28,678 nt of DNA, from positions 1 through 28,678 of IMG/VR virus record IMGVR_UViG_3300021425_000128. One strand, 5' to 3'. Positions within the stretch are counted from its first letter, which is position 1; every line of letters begins with the position of its first letter. The notes under the pieces were generated by a model, which did no database searches, was not told the origin of the DNA, and was given only the letters and a program-made list of their open reading frames with translations. A program made the position numbers and the translations under genes. The stretch comes from a virus. Below, piece by piece: positions 11,043-17,448 of the stretch.

Positions 11043-11444
11043 GTGAGCGCTCTTGAGGATAAATTCTACGATCAGTGGAAAGTCCAGTGGCCCCAATTAG
11101 AGCTTGTTCGCGAGTTCAGTGATGTGCCTACTTGGGAAGCTGATTATCAAGAGCGCTACGCCAAAAGCAAACGATCCAAGCGCTACCGAGCTGATTTTGC
11201 TCATGTCGAAAGCCGCTCGCTGATCGAGATACAAGGCGGCACCTACATGCGAGGTCGCCATGTATCAGGGTCTGGTTATGACCGCGATGCAAGGAAATAC
11301 AATCTGGCCATGATGGGTGGCTGGAAAGTATTTCTGCTCACGTCTACCACGGCCACAGACGCCACTTGGATTGAGAAGATCGGGGAGGCTTGTTGGTCTG
11401 TGATGATTGCTGCTGTTCTAGAAGAGCAGCAGCCTGATTCATAA
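11043..11444 (+). CDS. Small PD-(D/E)XK-type endonuclease
   Basis: GTG start at 11043, four bases after the dcd stop; 133 aa. The pattern KRYRADFAHVESRSLIEIQG, then RHVSGSGYDRDARKYNLAM and GGWKVFLLT, matches the plan of small Vsr/VRR-NUC-like phage nucleases, with D51, E62-x-Q64, GG and a late W94. The usual lysine of (D/E)XK is Gln64, a variant seen in some branches. A role in cutting branched or mismatched DNA during recombination is plausible. The last 101 bases are overlapped on the other strand by the coiled-coil gene ending at 11344. Confidence 0.7.
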   Translation: MSALEDKFYDQWKVQWPQLELVREFSDVPTWEADYQERYAKSKRSKRYRADFAHVESRSLIEIQGGTYMRGRHVSGSGYDRDARKYNLAMMGGWKVFLLTSTTATDATWIEKIGEACWSVMIAAVLEEQQPDS

Positions 11445-11724
11445 GATCCTCTGCCGCTTGCAAATCAGACTCCCGCAGTCCGATGGCATGCCGCAAATTC
11501 ATGTTTTCCTTGATCAAACCGCCTACGGCGCCCTGCAGGTTACTGAACCCCTCTAGCAGGTTTGTTGTCACCTCTTTGAGCTGTTGCATGTCGGTGCATT
11601 CTGCAATTGCCTTCTTATTGACGGCTAGCGAGAAGTCCCGCTCCATGCTGCGCTCAAATGGACCCATGGTTGCAATGTGTTTCCTCCCATCGTAATCAAG
11701 AATCACTGGAACGCTGTACTGCAT
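11344..11724 (-). CDS. Coiled-coil protein on the opposite strand of the early operon (126 aa)
   Basis: The ATG at 11724 is preceded by a strong purine-rich site (GGAAAGAGCC) and gives MQYSVPVILDYDGRKHIATM, followed by a long amphipathic helix (about 45-110; LLEGFSNLQGAVGGLIKENM, then LRESDLQAAEDLMNQAAALL) and a Gln/Ser/Pro-rich basic tail ending WRLWPW. The frame extends upstream, but those residues are a shadow. It lies against the direction of all neighbours, ends inside the nuclease gene, and starts back-to-back with the plus-strand gene at 11723. No family recognised. Transcription from either side would be antisense to the other, which may be regulatory. Confidence 0.7.
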   Translation of the reverse strand: MQYSVPVILDYDGRKHIATMGPFERSMERDFSLAVNKKAIAECTDMQQLKEVTTNLLEGFSNLQGAVGGLIKENMNLRHAIGLRESDLQAAEDLMNQAAALLEQQQSSQTNKPPRSSQSKWRLWPW

Positions 11725-12085
11725 GGCTCTTTCCTTTTCCTTTAGCGTAACCCTGCGCGACAGGCGGAAGACATTTGTACGGCCAGTGGAATCTGCACAA
11801 GATCCCGAACCTGTGATTACGGTTCTCCCAAGAACACCGTTTCGCCAGTCTCTCCGCACTCCAAATCATGATCCTTTCACCAAGGGACAGAGAGTGGTCT
11901 TGGTATCACTCACGTCAGATGGATGGATATATTCGGGATTCAAAGGCACGATTCTCTCCTTTGAACATGAGAAGGACAGTAAGGGAAGATCAGTGCGCAA
12001 AGCACGAGTGGCTTGGGATGAGGGTGACCAACATCCTGCCCGCATTAGTGTCTCAGCAATTTCGCGTCTCCGCCCAGAACAATGA
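11723..12085 (+). CDS. Hypothetical protein with an SH3/KOW-like C-terminal domain
   Basis: The longest reading starts at ATG 11723 (120 aa), back-to-back with the minus-strand ATG at 11724; a GTG at 11813 (90 aa) is a real alternative because the first 45 residues are low in pattern. The C-terminal 65 residues, from FTKGQRVVLVSLTSDGWIYS through GFKGTILSFEH to KARVAWDEG, look like a small five-strand barrel, as in SH3/KOW or 'chromo-like' RNA- or DNA-binding modules. The stop overlaps the ThyX ATG. Function unknown. Confidence 0.6.
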   Translation: MALSFSFSVTLRDRRKTFVRPVESAQDPEPVITVLPRTPFRQSLRTPNHDPFTKGQRVVLVSLTSDGWIYSGFKGTILSFEHEKDSKGRSVRKARVAWDEGDQHPARISVSAISRLRPEQ

Positions 12086-12795
12086 CTGATTTCACCATCC
12101 ATGATCCCCTCGGTGACGGTATTAGCAGTGTTCGGCTTCTCGACTGGATGGGAAGCTCAATGGACATTGTTTGCGATGCGAGGCAAAGCTTTGACCTTGA
12201 AAGTCCAGACTTTGGACCAAGAGAGCAGAAGCTTCTCAATTACTTGGTCGCCCATCGACACACCAGCCCGTTCCGGGGAGTGGTGTTCAAATGGCAAGTA
12301 AAAGCTCCGCTATTCGTCGCAAGACAATGGTGGAAGCATGTGATTGGCGGTACGTTTGCCAATGACCAGCTTGGCTGGAATGAGAAGAGCTTCCGCTACT
12401 GCCCTGCTGATAGCGAAGAGTTTTATTTTCCAAAAGAATTTAGAAAGCAGAGCACTAGCAACAAACAAGCCTCTGATGGCCCGCTCGATGAAGGCAGCAC
12501 ACGAGTGGCTGAAATCAAATATGCAGAGGCCTTGCAGATGGTGCGACAGGCCTATTCGACCCTGTTGGCTGTTGGCGTGAGCAAGGAGCAGGCACGCGGC
12601 ATTCTGCCGACATGCCACTACACCAGCTTTGTCTGGACCTGCAGCCTTCAGGCCCTCCTGCATTTTCTGAGCTTGCGTCAGCCTTCCGACGCACAATGGG
12701 AAATCCGTGCCTACGCCGACGTTCTTGCTGAGCTAGCCGAGCCTATCGTTAGTGAAGCCTTCGCAGCCTTCAAAGCTAATGACTCCTCCTTCTAA
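12082..12795 (+). CDS. thyX: Flavin-dependent thymidylate synthase
   Basis: ATG at 12082 overlaps the upstream stop (ATGA). The 237-aa product has the ThyX signature region RQWWKHVIGG…NEKSFRY (R81-Y106), with HRHTSPFRG at 58-66 and GILPTCHYTSFVW at 173-185. The C-terminal LSLRQPSDAQWEIRAYA (196-212) carries the conserved AQ.EIR. ThyX makes dTMP from dUMP with FAD, NADPH and methylene-tetrahydrofolate. The motif is a variant: the canonical RHR is KHV, and eight or nine extra residues stand before NExSxRY. It follows dcd in the same operon and likely works with it. Confidence 0.9.
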   Translation: MTDFTIHDPLGDGISSVRLLDWMGSSMDIVCDARQSFDLESPDFGPREQKLLNYLVAHRHTSPFRGVVFKWQVKAPLFVARQWWKHVIGGTFANDQLGWNEKSFRYCPADSEEFYFPKEFRKQSTSNKQASDGPLDEGSTRVAEIKYAEALQMVRQAYSTLLAVGVSKEQARGILPTCHYTSFVWTCSLQALLHFLSLRQPSDAQWEIRAYADVLAELAEPIVSEAFAAFKANDSSF

Positions 12796-13066
12796 GCCCG
12801 ATATGGTCAATTCCCCTGACCATTACGTTGCCCAGGGGAGCATTGAATGCATCGAGGCCATTGAGGCCCAGCTCACCCCCGAAGAGTTTCGTGGATTCCT
12901 TAAAGGCAATGTCGCCAAATACGTTTGGCGCGAGCGTAATAAAGGCGGTCAAGAAGATCTTCGGAAGGCTCAGTGGTATCTCAAGCACCTCGTCAAATAC
13001 GACGCCATCCAAGAAGTGTGCGAAGCCCTCGGTCCCTCTGCTCCTAACGTCCGCTATGACCATTGA
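12779..13066 (+). CDS. DUF3310-family protein (95 aa)
   Basis: ATG at 12779, overlapping the end of thyX by 17 bases; a GTG at 12752 and a Met at 12803 are alternatives. The core runs from VNSPDHYVAQGSIECIEAIE through FRGFLKGNVAKYVWRERNK to EDLRKAQWYLKHLV, the pattern of DUF3310, a small phage family. In T7-like phages related proteins have been linked to a nucleotide kinase (gp1.7), but I do not take that as shown here. Position directly after thyX fits a nucleotide role. Confidence 0.75.
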   Translation: MTPPSKPDMVNSPDHYVAQGSIECIEAIEAQLTPEEFRGFLKGNVAKYVWRERNKGGQEDLRKAQWYLKHLVKYDAIQEVCEALGPSAPNVRYDH

Positions 13067-13277
13067 AAAAGCTCCGTCCATCTTGGACGATTCAATGTCT
13101 CCTGACGATGCTGAGGTGCGCTTCTACGTGGATTGCCACGATCAAGAGGTGTATGAGGTGAGCTTCCCATCGCTTGGCTTAAAGAGTTGCGTATCCTCCG
13201 CACACCTTGTCGAAGAACGCAAAATCCAATTGCTACGACTAAGCAACAGCCCAGCCAACGTCTCCCAAATCGGCTAA
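13056..13277 (+). CDS. Small hypothetical protein (73 aa)
   Basis: ATG at 13056, overlapping the DUF3310 gene by 11 bases. The product is MTIEKAPSILDDSMSPDDAE, then a beta-rich stretch (VRFYVDCHDQEVYEVSFPSL) and a helical or extended end. Longer readings upstream are shadows of the DUF3310 frame. No family is recognised. It is the last gene of the operon: the terminator begins four bases after its stop. The minus-strand HNH gene overlaps its last 39 bases. Confidence 0.6.
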   Translation: MTIEKAPSILDDSMSPDDAEVRFYVDCHDQEVYEVSFPSLGLKSCVSSAHLVEERKIQLLRLSNSPANVSQIG

Positions 13278-13745
13278 AGAAAAAGGGCCACGAAATGGCC
13301 CTTTTCTTATGCGACGCATTATTTCCTTCTGCACCACCCGTTTCTCAGCCAGGAAGCGCCAGTATTCATCACTGTCAGTGTGGGCGTCGATGAAGCTGTT
13401 GGCATAGGTCCATGCCATCAACACTTCCTCTCGCTGCCGCGACCACTGATCAGTGGGACGCCACCATTCAAACACCGGCAGATCAGTCTTGGCCAGGTTG
13501 CACCGTTTGCAAGCAGGCACCATGTTCCAGCGGGCGAAATGAGGGCCGCCCTTGCTTTTGGGAACGATGTGGTCGATGGTTAGCTTCTCATTCCATCGCC
13601 CGCAATAAGCGCACGCGGACTGCCCTAGCGGGCCGCGAAGCGGATAGTCATCGAAGATAGATTTCCTGAAGCGTCGTGTGGCGTCCGACTTACGTAATTC
13701 AATGAGGCCAGTGATGTAATCATCGGGCTCATACGCCACAAACAT
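13239..13745 (-). CDS. HNH endonuclease
   Basis: The 168-aa product has the HNH core with zinc ligands: CAYCG at 45-49, the metal-binding LTIDHIVPKSKGG (D58-H59) at 55-67, RWNMVPACKRCN (N74, C79, C82) at 72-83 and K86. Such stand-alone genes in phages are often mobile (homing) or packaging-linked. Here it is alone on the minus strand between two plus operons, and its 3' end runs through the operon terminator and 39 bases into the 73-aa gene. That is what one expects of an invading gene whose stop lies by chance past the insertion point. The last residues encoded through the hairpin read KGPFRGPFSL. Confidence 0.85.
   Translation of the reverse strand: MFVAYEPDDYITGLIELRKSDATRRFRKSIFDDYPLRGPLGQSACAYCGRWNEKLTIDHIVPKSKGGPHFARWNMVPACKRCNLAKTDLPVFEWWRPTDQWSRQREEVLMAWTYANSFIDAHTDSDEYWRFLAEKRVVQKEIMRRIRKGPFRGPFSLADLGDVGWAVA
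13281..13307 (+). terminator. Rho-independent terminator of the early plus operon
   Basis: GGGCCA (13285-13290) pairs with TGGCCC (13296-13301), extended by flanking A and T, with TTTTCTT after the stem. A-rich sequence upstream also makes it work on the minus strand, where it falls inside the end of the HNH gene. Confidence 0.85.
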
Positions 13746-13803
13746 GACGTTATCTTCAGTTGGCTGACACTAATCTATCGTCTGAATTTAAACACTGAGA
13801 CAA

Positions 13804-13812
13804 TGCTATGAT
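13804..13812 (+). promoter_or_regulatory. Extended -10 promoter candidate for the lysis cassette
   Basis: TGC-TATGAT (13804-13812) is a good extended -10 element about 25 bases before the first lysis gene. The -35 position (about 13784-13789) is poor, which an extended -10 can tolerate. It lies in the 92-base gap between the HNH gene and the lysis cassette. Confidence 0.4.
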
Positions 13813-13837
13813 TTAGAAAAATGCCGCAAAGCGAGCA

Positions 13838-14038
13838 GTGAAAGAAGGCTTGGCAAACTTTGTGGCTACGGTCACTGCTGGCATGCTACTGGCATCTGGC
13901 GGGATGATGATTGCCGTGGGTAATCAGCAAATTCGCATTACAACGCAAGTTGAGGCTATAACAAAAAACCTTGACACTCTCACCGAAAACGTACAACATC
14001 TGGAAGCACGGGTGAGAAGCTTAGAAATTCGTCGCTAG
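13838..14038 (+). CDS. Holin-like or lysis-associated membrane protein with coiled coil (66 aa)
   Basis: GTG start at 13838. One membrane segment (LANFVATVTAGMLLASGGMM) at residues 5-24 is followed by a coiled coil (QVEAITKNLDTLTENVQHLE) and a basic end. This plan, a single membrane segment plus a coiled coil just before an endolysin, is that of XhlA-like or spanin-like lysis proteins. It is the first gene of the lysis cassette, 29 bases upstream of another small membrane protein. The exact class (holin, antiholin or accessory) cannot be told. Confidence 0.65.
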   Translation: MKEGLANFVATVTAGMLLASGGMMIAVGNQQIRITTQVEAITKNLDTLTENVQHLEARVRSLEIRR

Positions 14039-14067
14039 GCTAAAGCAAACTCTTTCGGAGAATTTCA

Positions 14068-14211
14068 ATGGCAGGCATTGAGTGGTTCGTCATCGGTGGC
14101 ATTATCGTCGCTGCTATTGACCAAATTATTGAAAAGACTCCCTACAAGGAGAACAACGTGCTTCAGCTTGTCATGACAGGTCTGAAGGCAGTGTTCCGCG
14201 TTAAGGGCTGA
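14068..14211 (+). CDS. Small membrane protein, likely holin (47 aa)
   Basis: The ATG at 14068 has a GGAG site at proper distance. The product MAGIEWFVIGGIIVAAIDQI has one N-terminal membrane segment, then a short linker (EKTPYKENN) and a second amphipathic stretch (VLQLVMTGLKAVFRVKG) that may also insert. Size, charge and position four bases before the endolysin gene make it a good holin candidate. Confidence 0.7.
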   Translation: MAGIEWFVIGGIIVAAIDQIIEKTPYKENNVLQLVMTGLKAVFRVKG

Positions 14212-14215
14212 GGCC

Positions 14216-15163
14216 ATGTGGCCCAGTAATCGAGCATTCTGGGACGAATGCTTCCAGATTGCTCGTAAGTGTGGCGCAAAATATCCTGAACTCGCGGCAG
14301 CTCAATGTTGTCTAGAGAGCGGATTTGGCAAGCACACTTCGGGCAAACATAACTACCTAGGCCTGAAGGGAAGTGGGACTAGCACTACCACTCAGGAATG
14401 GTACGACGGTCAATGGGTGACAATCAAGGCGGGATTTATTGATTTTCCCAGCCTTGCTGCATGCATTGAATATCTTGTCACGCGCTGGTATAAAGACTAT
14501 CGGCATTTCAAAGGCGTTAATCGCGCCCCTAATCGTTACACCGCAGCACGAATGCTTAAGGAGCAGTCGTATGCTACGGATCCAGATTATCCCGCTAAAT
14601 TATCGCGACTGATGAAGGAATATGCTCCTGAATCAACTCGCACATCTCCCATGATCGGCCCTAAGAAATCCCCGCGTGAATTTGGCTTCAAAGCTGGTGA
14701 CCATCACATCGTCGTCAATGACGTTGTAGAAACTGCCAAATGCTTCAATTCTGAAGGGAAGCTCCTATGGGAGCTTCCTGCACTGGCGCGAGGTCAAGGC
14801 AGTGACTATGAATGGAAGCTGCGCAACACTGACACTCCGCCCGGTCTCTACAAGGTGGGCACTGTCTACCGTGATTACGAAATCAATGGTGACAAGCCTG
14901 CGTTTGATCGCACGCTCATGGCTTATGGCTGGTACAGCCTCGACATGATCGATCTAGAGGGCCAAGAGCGCAGCAATGGGCGGGCAGGAATCATGCTGCA
15001 CGGCGGTGGCAGTGGTAATGGCTGGCCAGGTGCTTGGGCGCCAATGCAGCCCCTTCTGGCTACGCATGGTTGCGTTCGCATGCACAATGCCCATCTGCGT
15101 GATTTTGTGATGCCGCTTCTGAAAAGCGGCAGCATCTTCATCAGCGTCTACCAGGAAGGATGA
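14216..15163 (+). CDS. Endolysin: glucosaminidase fused to an L,D-transpeptidase (YkuD) domain
   Basis: The 315-aa product has two domains. The N-terminal one (about 8-138) is of the FlgJ/Atl glucosaminidase type: LAAAQCCLESGFGKHTSG with probable catalytic E34, NYLGLKG, then GFIDFPSLAACIEYL and a final YPAKLSRLMKEY. The C-terminal one (about 160-312) is a YkuD fold: HHIVVNDVVETAKCFNSEGK, TPPGLYKVGT, IMLHGG with H262, and THGCVRMHNAHLRDF with H284, C286 and R288, the active-site motif. The first part should cut the glycan strand; the second could act on stem peptides by exchange or hydrolysis, or bind them. A YkuD domain in a phage lysin is unusual. No signal peptide is seen, so a holin would be needed. 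Confidence 0.85.
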   Translation: MWPSNRAFWDECFQIARKCGAKYPELAAAQCCLESGFGKHTSGKHNYLGLKGSGTSTTTQEWYDGQWVTIKAGFIDFPSLAACIEYLVTRWYKDYRHFKGVNRAPNRYTAARMLKEQSYATDPDYPAKLSRLMKEYAPESTRTSPMIGPKKSPREFGFKAGDHHIVVNDVVETAKCFNSEGKLLWELPALARGQGSDYEWKLRNTDTPPGLYKVGTVYRDYEINGDKPAFDRTLMAYGWYSLDMIDLEGQERSNGRAGIMLHGGGSGNGWPGAWAPMQPLLATHGCVRMHNAHLRDFVMPLLKSGSIFISVYQEG

Positions 15164-15576
15164 GTTTTGAGAGCTGGTTAAATGCTCTCCTTTACGAGCT
15201 GGGCCTTCTTCTGGTCCAGCTCCGCCCTTCTGTGGCGTTCAATCCCTGGTTCAAACGTCTAATGGAGTGGTGCCGCCCTGACTGGGCGGAATGGAAAACG
15301 GCAAACACACTAGATGCCGTTGATAAACAAGCGAGGACTTTGGTAGAACAATGGGAGGCGGAACATCGTAATGACGTTTCCGAGAAGCTGGCCACGAAAG
15401 CACAAGAGCTGTTCCCAGCATCAAAAATAACGCCACTGCCCAACGCAACGGTGCCATCTGTGATGATTGAGCACAAGGCTCCTGATCATGCAAGTGATGC
15501 TGTAAGGGCATTAGGCGGCGAAATGAGAATTACGTGGACTCTCGATGGGGAGGCTCCTCAGACCCCCTCGCGATGA
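15160..15576 (+). CDS. Hypothetical lysis-cassette protein with hydrophobic N-terminus (138 aa)
   Basis: The ATG at 15160 overlaps the endolysin stop (ATGA), so the two are coupled. The N-terminal 25 residues are hydrophobic (WLNALLYELGLLLVQLRPSV) and could be a membrane or amphipathic anchor. The middle is helical and charged (TLDAVDKQARTLVEQWEAEH), and the end is mixed and Pro-rich. No family is recognised; a spanin-like or regulatory lysis partner is possible. Its end meets the minus-strand fibre operon head-on, with 47 bases overlapping. Confidence 0.6.
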   Translation: MSFESWLNALLYELGLLLVQLRPSVAFNPWFKRLMEWCRPDWAEWKTANTLDAVDKQARTLVEQWEAEHRNDVSEKLATKAQELFPASKITPLPNATVPSVMIEHKAPDHASDAVRALGGEMRITWTLDGEAPQTPSR

Positions 15577-15904
15577 GATTGTGAATGTCCATGTAGCCGC
15601 AGTCCATGCCATCTACATAGGCATCACCATTAAAACCAAACACTTCATAAAGAACATGGCGATAGGATCCATGTTCAATTACATCCCCTTGATGGATGCG
15701 CCGGCACACGCTACGGAACGCCCGTAGGCGTTCCTCATGAGGCAACGCATTCCACCATTCATAATCCTCAATCGCCAGTTGCTTAGTGCGCTCCTGGACT
15801 GATTGACGCAGCTCTTCTAGGGCTTTGGCTTGCTGCTCTCCTCGGAAGAAGGAATAGAGGCGTCGGGTAAAGGAAGGTTTAGACGTGCCGCCAAATAGCG
15901 CCAT
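15530..15904 (-). CDS. Hypothetical protein, last gene of the minus fibre operon (124 aa)
   Basis: ATG at 15904, overlapping the upstream gene by 88 bases, and stop at 15530 inside the plus-strand lysis gene. The N-terminus is basic and helical (TRRLYSFFRGEQQAKALEEL); the middle, NALPHEERLRAFRSVCRRIH, and the end look globular. No family recognised. The size of the overlap with its neighbour is larger than usual, so the start may be further in. Confidence 0.55.
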   Translation of the reverse strand: MALFGGTSKPSFTRRLYSFFRGEQQAKALEELRQSVQERTKQLAIEDYEWWNALPHEERLRAFRSVCRRIHQGDVIEHGSYRHVLYEVFGFNGDAYVDGMDCGYMDIHNLIARGSEEPPHREST

Positions 15905-16071
15905 TCGTTCAGCTCTTTCTGGTGGTAATCAATCCAAGACATTATGGCGTCGCAAAGTGCTTCATGCGCAGCCTCTGCTCCGCCATCAGTGATGAATTCG
16001 TGCAGGCTATCAGAGATGGCATCAATATGCTGCTGCCGCCAATCACCGCTCATCTTTGGCAACGAAATCAT
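15817..16071 (-). CDS. Small hypothetical protein (84 aa)
   Basis: ATG at 16071, overlapping the stop of the small membrane protein gene (ATGA). The product MISLPKMSGDWRQQHIDAIS is helical throughout, with Trp and His residues (MSWIDYHQKELNEWRYLAA), and ends in a Ser/Pro/Lys tail. An internal Met (16053) is an alternative start. No family seen. Confidence 0.55.
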   Translation of the reverse strand: MISLPKMSGDWRQQHIDAISDSLHEFITDGGAEAAHEALCDAIMSWIDYHQKELNEWRYLAARLNLPLPDASIPSSEESSKPKP

Positions 16072-16217
16072 CGCTGGACAATGCGAAATAGGCCATCAGC
16101 ATAGAAGGCCAATACAGCCCAGCCCACCACCATTGAGATGATGCCAGCATTGCGATTGTGCTGCCTAATGGCAGCATCAATCATCTCCTGCACTTCTAAC
16201 TTGGTAATGGGCTCCAT
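16068..16217 (-). CDS. Small single-pass membrane protein (49 aa), holin-like
   Basis: ATG at 16217 gives MEPITKLEVQEMIDAAIRQH, a helix, followed by a membrane segment (NAGIISMVVGWAVLAFYADG) and a short basic end. Its stop overlaps the next ATG. A small helix-membrane protein at the end of the fibre cluster, next to the lysis genes on the other strand, could be a second holin or antiholin. A hairpin (16223-16238) stands just before it. Confidence 0.65.
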   Translation of the reverse strand: MEPITKLEVQEMIDAAIRQHNRNAGIISMVVGWAVLAFYADGLFRIVQR

Positions 16218-16222
16218 GCGGC

Positions 16223-16238
16223 GTAGCCTAGCGGCTAC
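16223..16238 (-). other. Hairpin overlapping the stop of the structural gene
   Basis: GTAGCC (16223-16228) pairs with GGCTAC (16233-16238) over a TAGC loop. On the minus strand it spans the stop of the 403-aa gene and lies 6 bases before the ATG of the small membrane protein, where it could tune translation of that gene. There is no T run. Confidence 0.5.
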
Positions 16239-17446
16239 ACCAGCTCACGCCACCCCAACACGCCTAAGCCTTTCGTGGAGCTATCGGCTTCCATGGTCAG
16301 CACCAGAATATCTGACGCGCCATTCTCATCGATGCCCAAAGCAAGGCTCAATGCAGACTCAGCATTGAATGCAGTGCTGCCACGACTCCCAACGAGGCCA
16401 GCAGCCACAACAGTGCCACCAGAGAATGTAGCGGCAGTAAGCGTTTGAACATTGCCTCTTCCATTGTCTGCTGCAGTCCAAGTGCCGCTGGTAATGGTCG
16501 GATTGAGGCGCAGGCGCCAAAGCGCCGTTGTATTGCCTTCAATGGTGGCATCCACTTGCGCGGGCATGATCACATTGCCAGTGCGACCGCTTGCCATGCG
16601 AATGCCAGCCACCACTTGCTCAGTGGAAATAGCAGCCACGCCGGTTGCACCGCGACCAGCGATGTAGATGGGGCCAGATGGCTCATATCCACCTTCACTT
16701 TGCACGCTGGTGCAGACTTGCTTCATGGTGCCTGCAGCACCAGTGCTGGCAATCCGATAGGAGCACGGCAAAATAGCCGTGGTCATATAAACGTGATCAA
16801 TGGCATTGGCATGATTCTGCTCATGGCAATATTTGTATTCGCCATCAACAACAAAACCAAGTCTCACACGACCAGCGCCGAGCCATTCAATGTCGGCAGT
16901 GAAAATGTTGGCCTTGGAAACATCTAGATCATCGTATGTATCGATGTTCCAATCGTCTTGGTTGATGACTGTTTCTTGGACAGCGCCGTTGTACTTCCCG
17001 CGAATGACAAATTGCACAGTGGTGCCACTCACCCGCACCATGATGCCATTGTCATCATCGAACAGACCGCATTCCTGAACAAGGCCATCAACGGGAGTGG
17101 TGCCTACAAAGCTTTGCAAGATTTGCAAGCTCTTTCCTGGTTGATAGGGAAAGCGTTTCTTGGAACGACGCAGCACGCTGTCACCATTGGTGGTGACAGC
17201 CATGGAGAGTGAACTCTGATTGGGCAGATAAGTAACGGCGCCACCGCCCGCAAGGACTGTAAACCATTGATCAGTGCGCTCATCAAAGCGCATCGTGCTG
17301 TCAAATAGTGTGAATGGCTCGCTTACGCGCTGTCTGCCAAATGCGTCCACGCGACCACTGTCAGGGCCAACTTTTAAGAGTTGGCCCCTGTGATCAGCTC
17401 GAATGTTGGTTTCAAACTGTTCATTATTGCGTACAACTTGTCCCAC
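16235..17446 (-). CDS. Virion/tail-fibre structural protein (403 aa)
   Basis: ATG at 17446. The N-terminus carries GRVDAFGRQRVSEPFTLFDS (about 31-50), a signature of a structural protein widespread in cyanophage-like genomes, where 'GR.RVS.P.TLFDS.' opens the chain. The rest is long and beta-rich, with IYIAGRGATGVAAISTEQVV in the middle and a Gly/Ala-rich repeated-strand C-terminus. It should be part of the tail or adhesion apparatus. It is separated by two bases from the preceding fibre gene. Confidence 0.75.
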   Translation of the reverse strand: MGQVVRNNEQFETNIRADHRGQLLKVGPDSGRVDAFGRQRVSEPFTLFDSTMRFDERTDQWFTVLAGGGAVTYLPNQSSLSMAVTTNGDSVLRRSKKRFPYQPGKSLQILQSFVGTTPVDGLVQECGLFDDDNGIMVRVSGTTVQFVIRGKYNGAVQETVINQDDWNIDTYDDLDVSKANIFTADIEWLGAGRVRLGFVVDGEYKYCHEQNHANAIDHVYMTTAILPCSYRIASTGAAGTMKQVCTSVQSEGGYEPSGPIYIAGRGATGVAAISTEQVVAGIRMASGRTGNVIMPAQVDATIEGNTTALWRLRLNPTITSGTWTAADNGRGNVQTLTAATFSGGTVVAAGLVGSRGSTAFNAESALSLALGIDENGASDILVLTMEADSSTKGLGVLGWRELV

Positions 17447-17448
17447 GA

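Noticed and set aside
16445-16927. Plus-strand 160-codon frame
   Set aside because: Shadow of the 403-aa structural gene on the minus strand; rich in Ala, Ser and His as an artefact.
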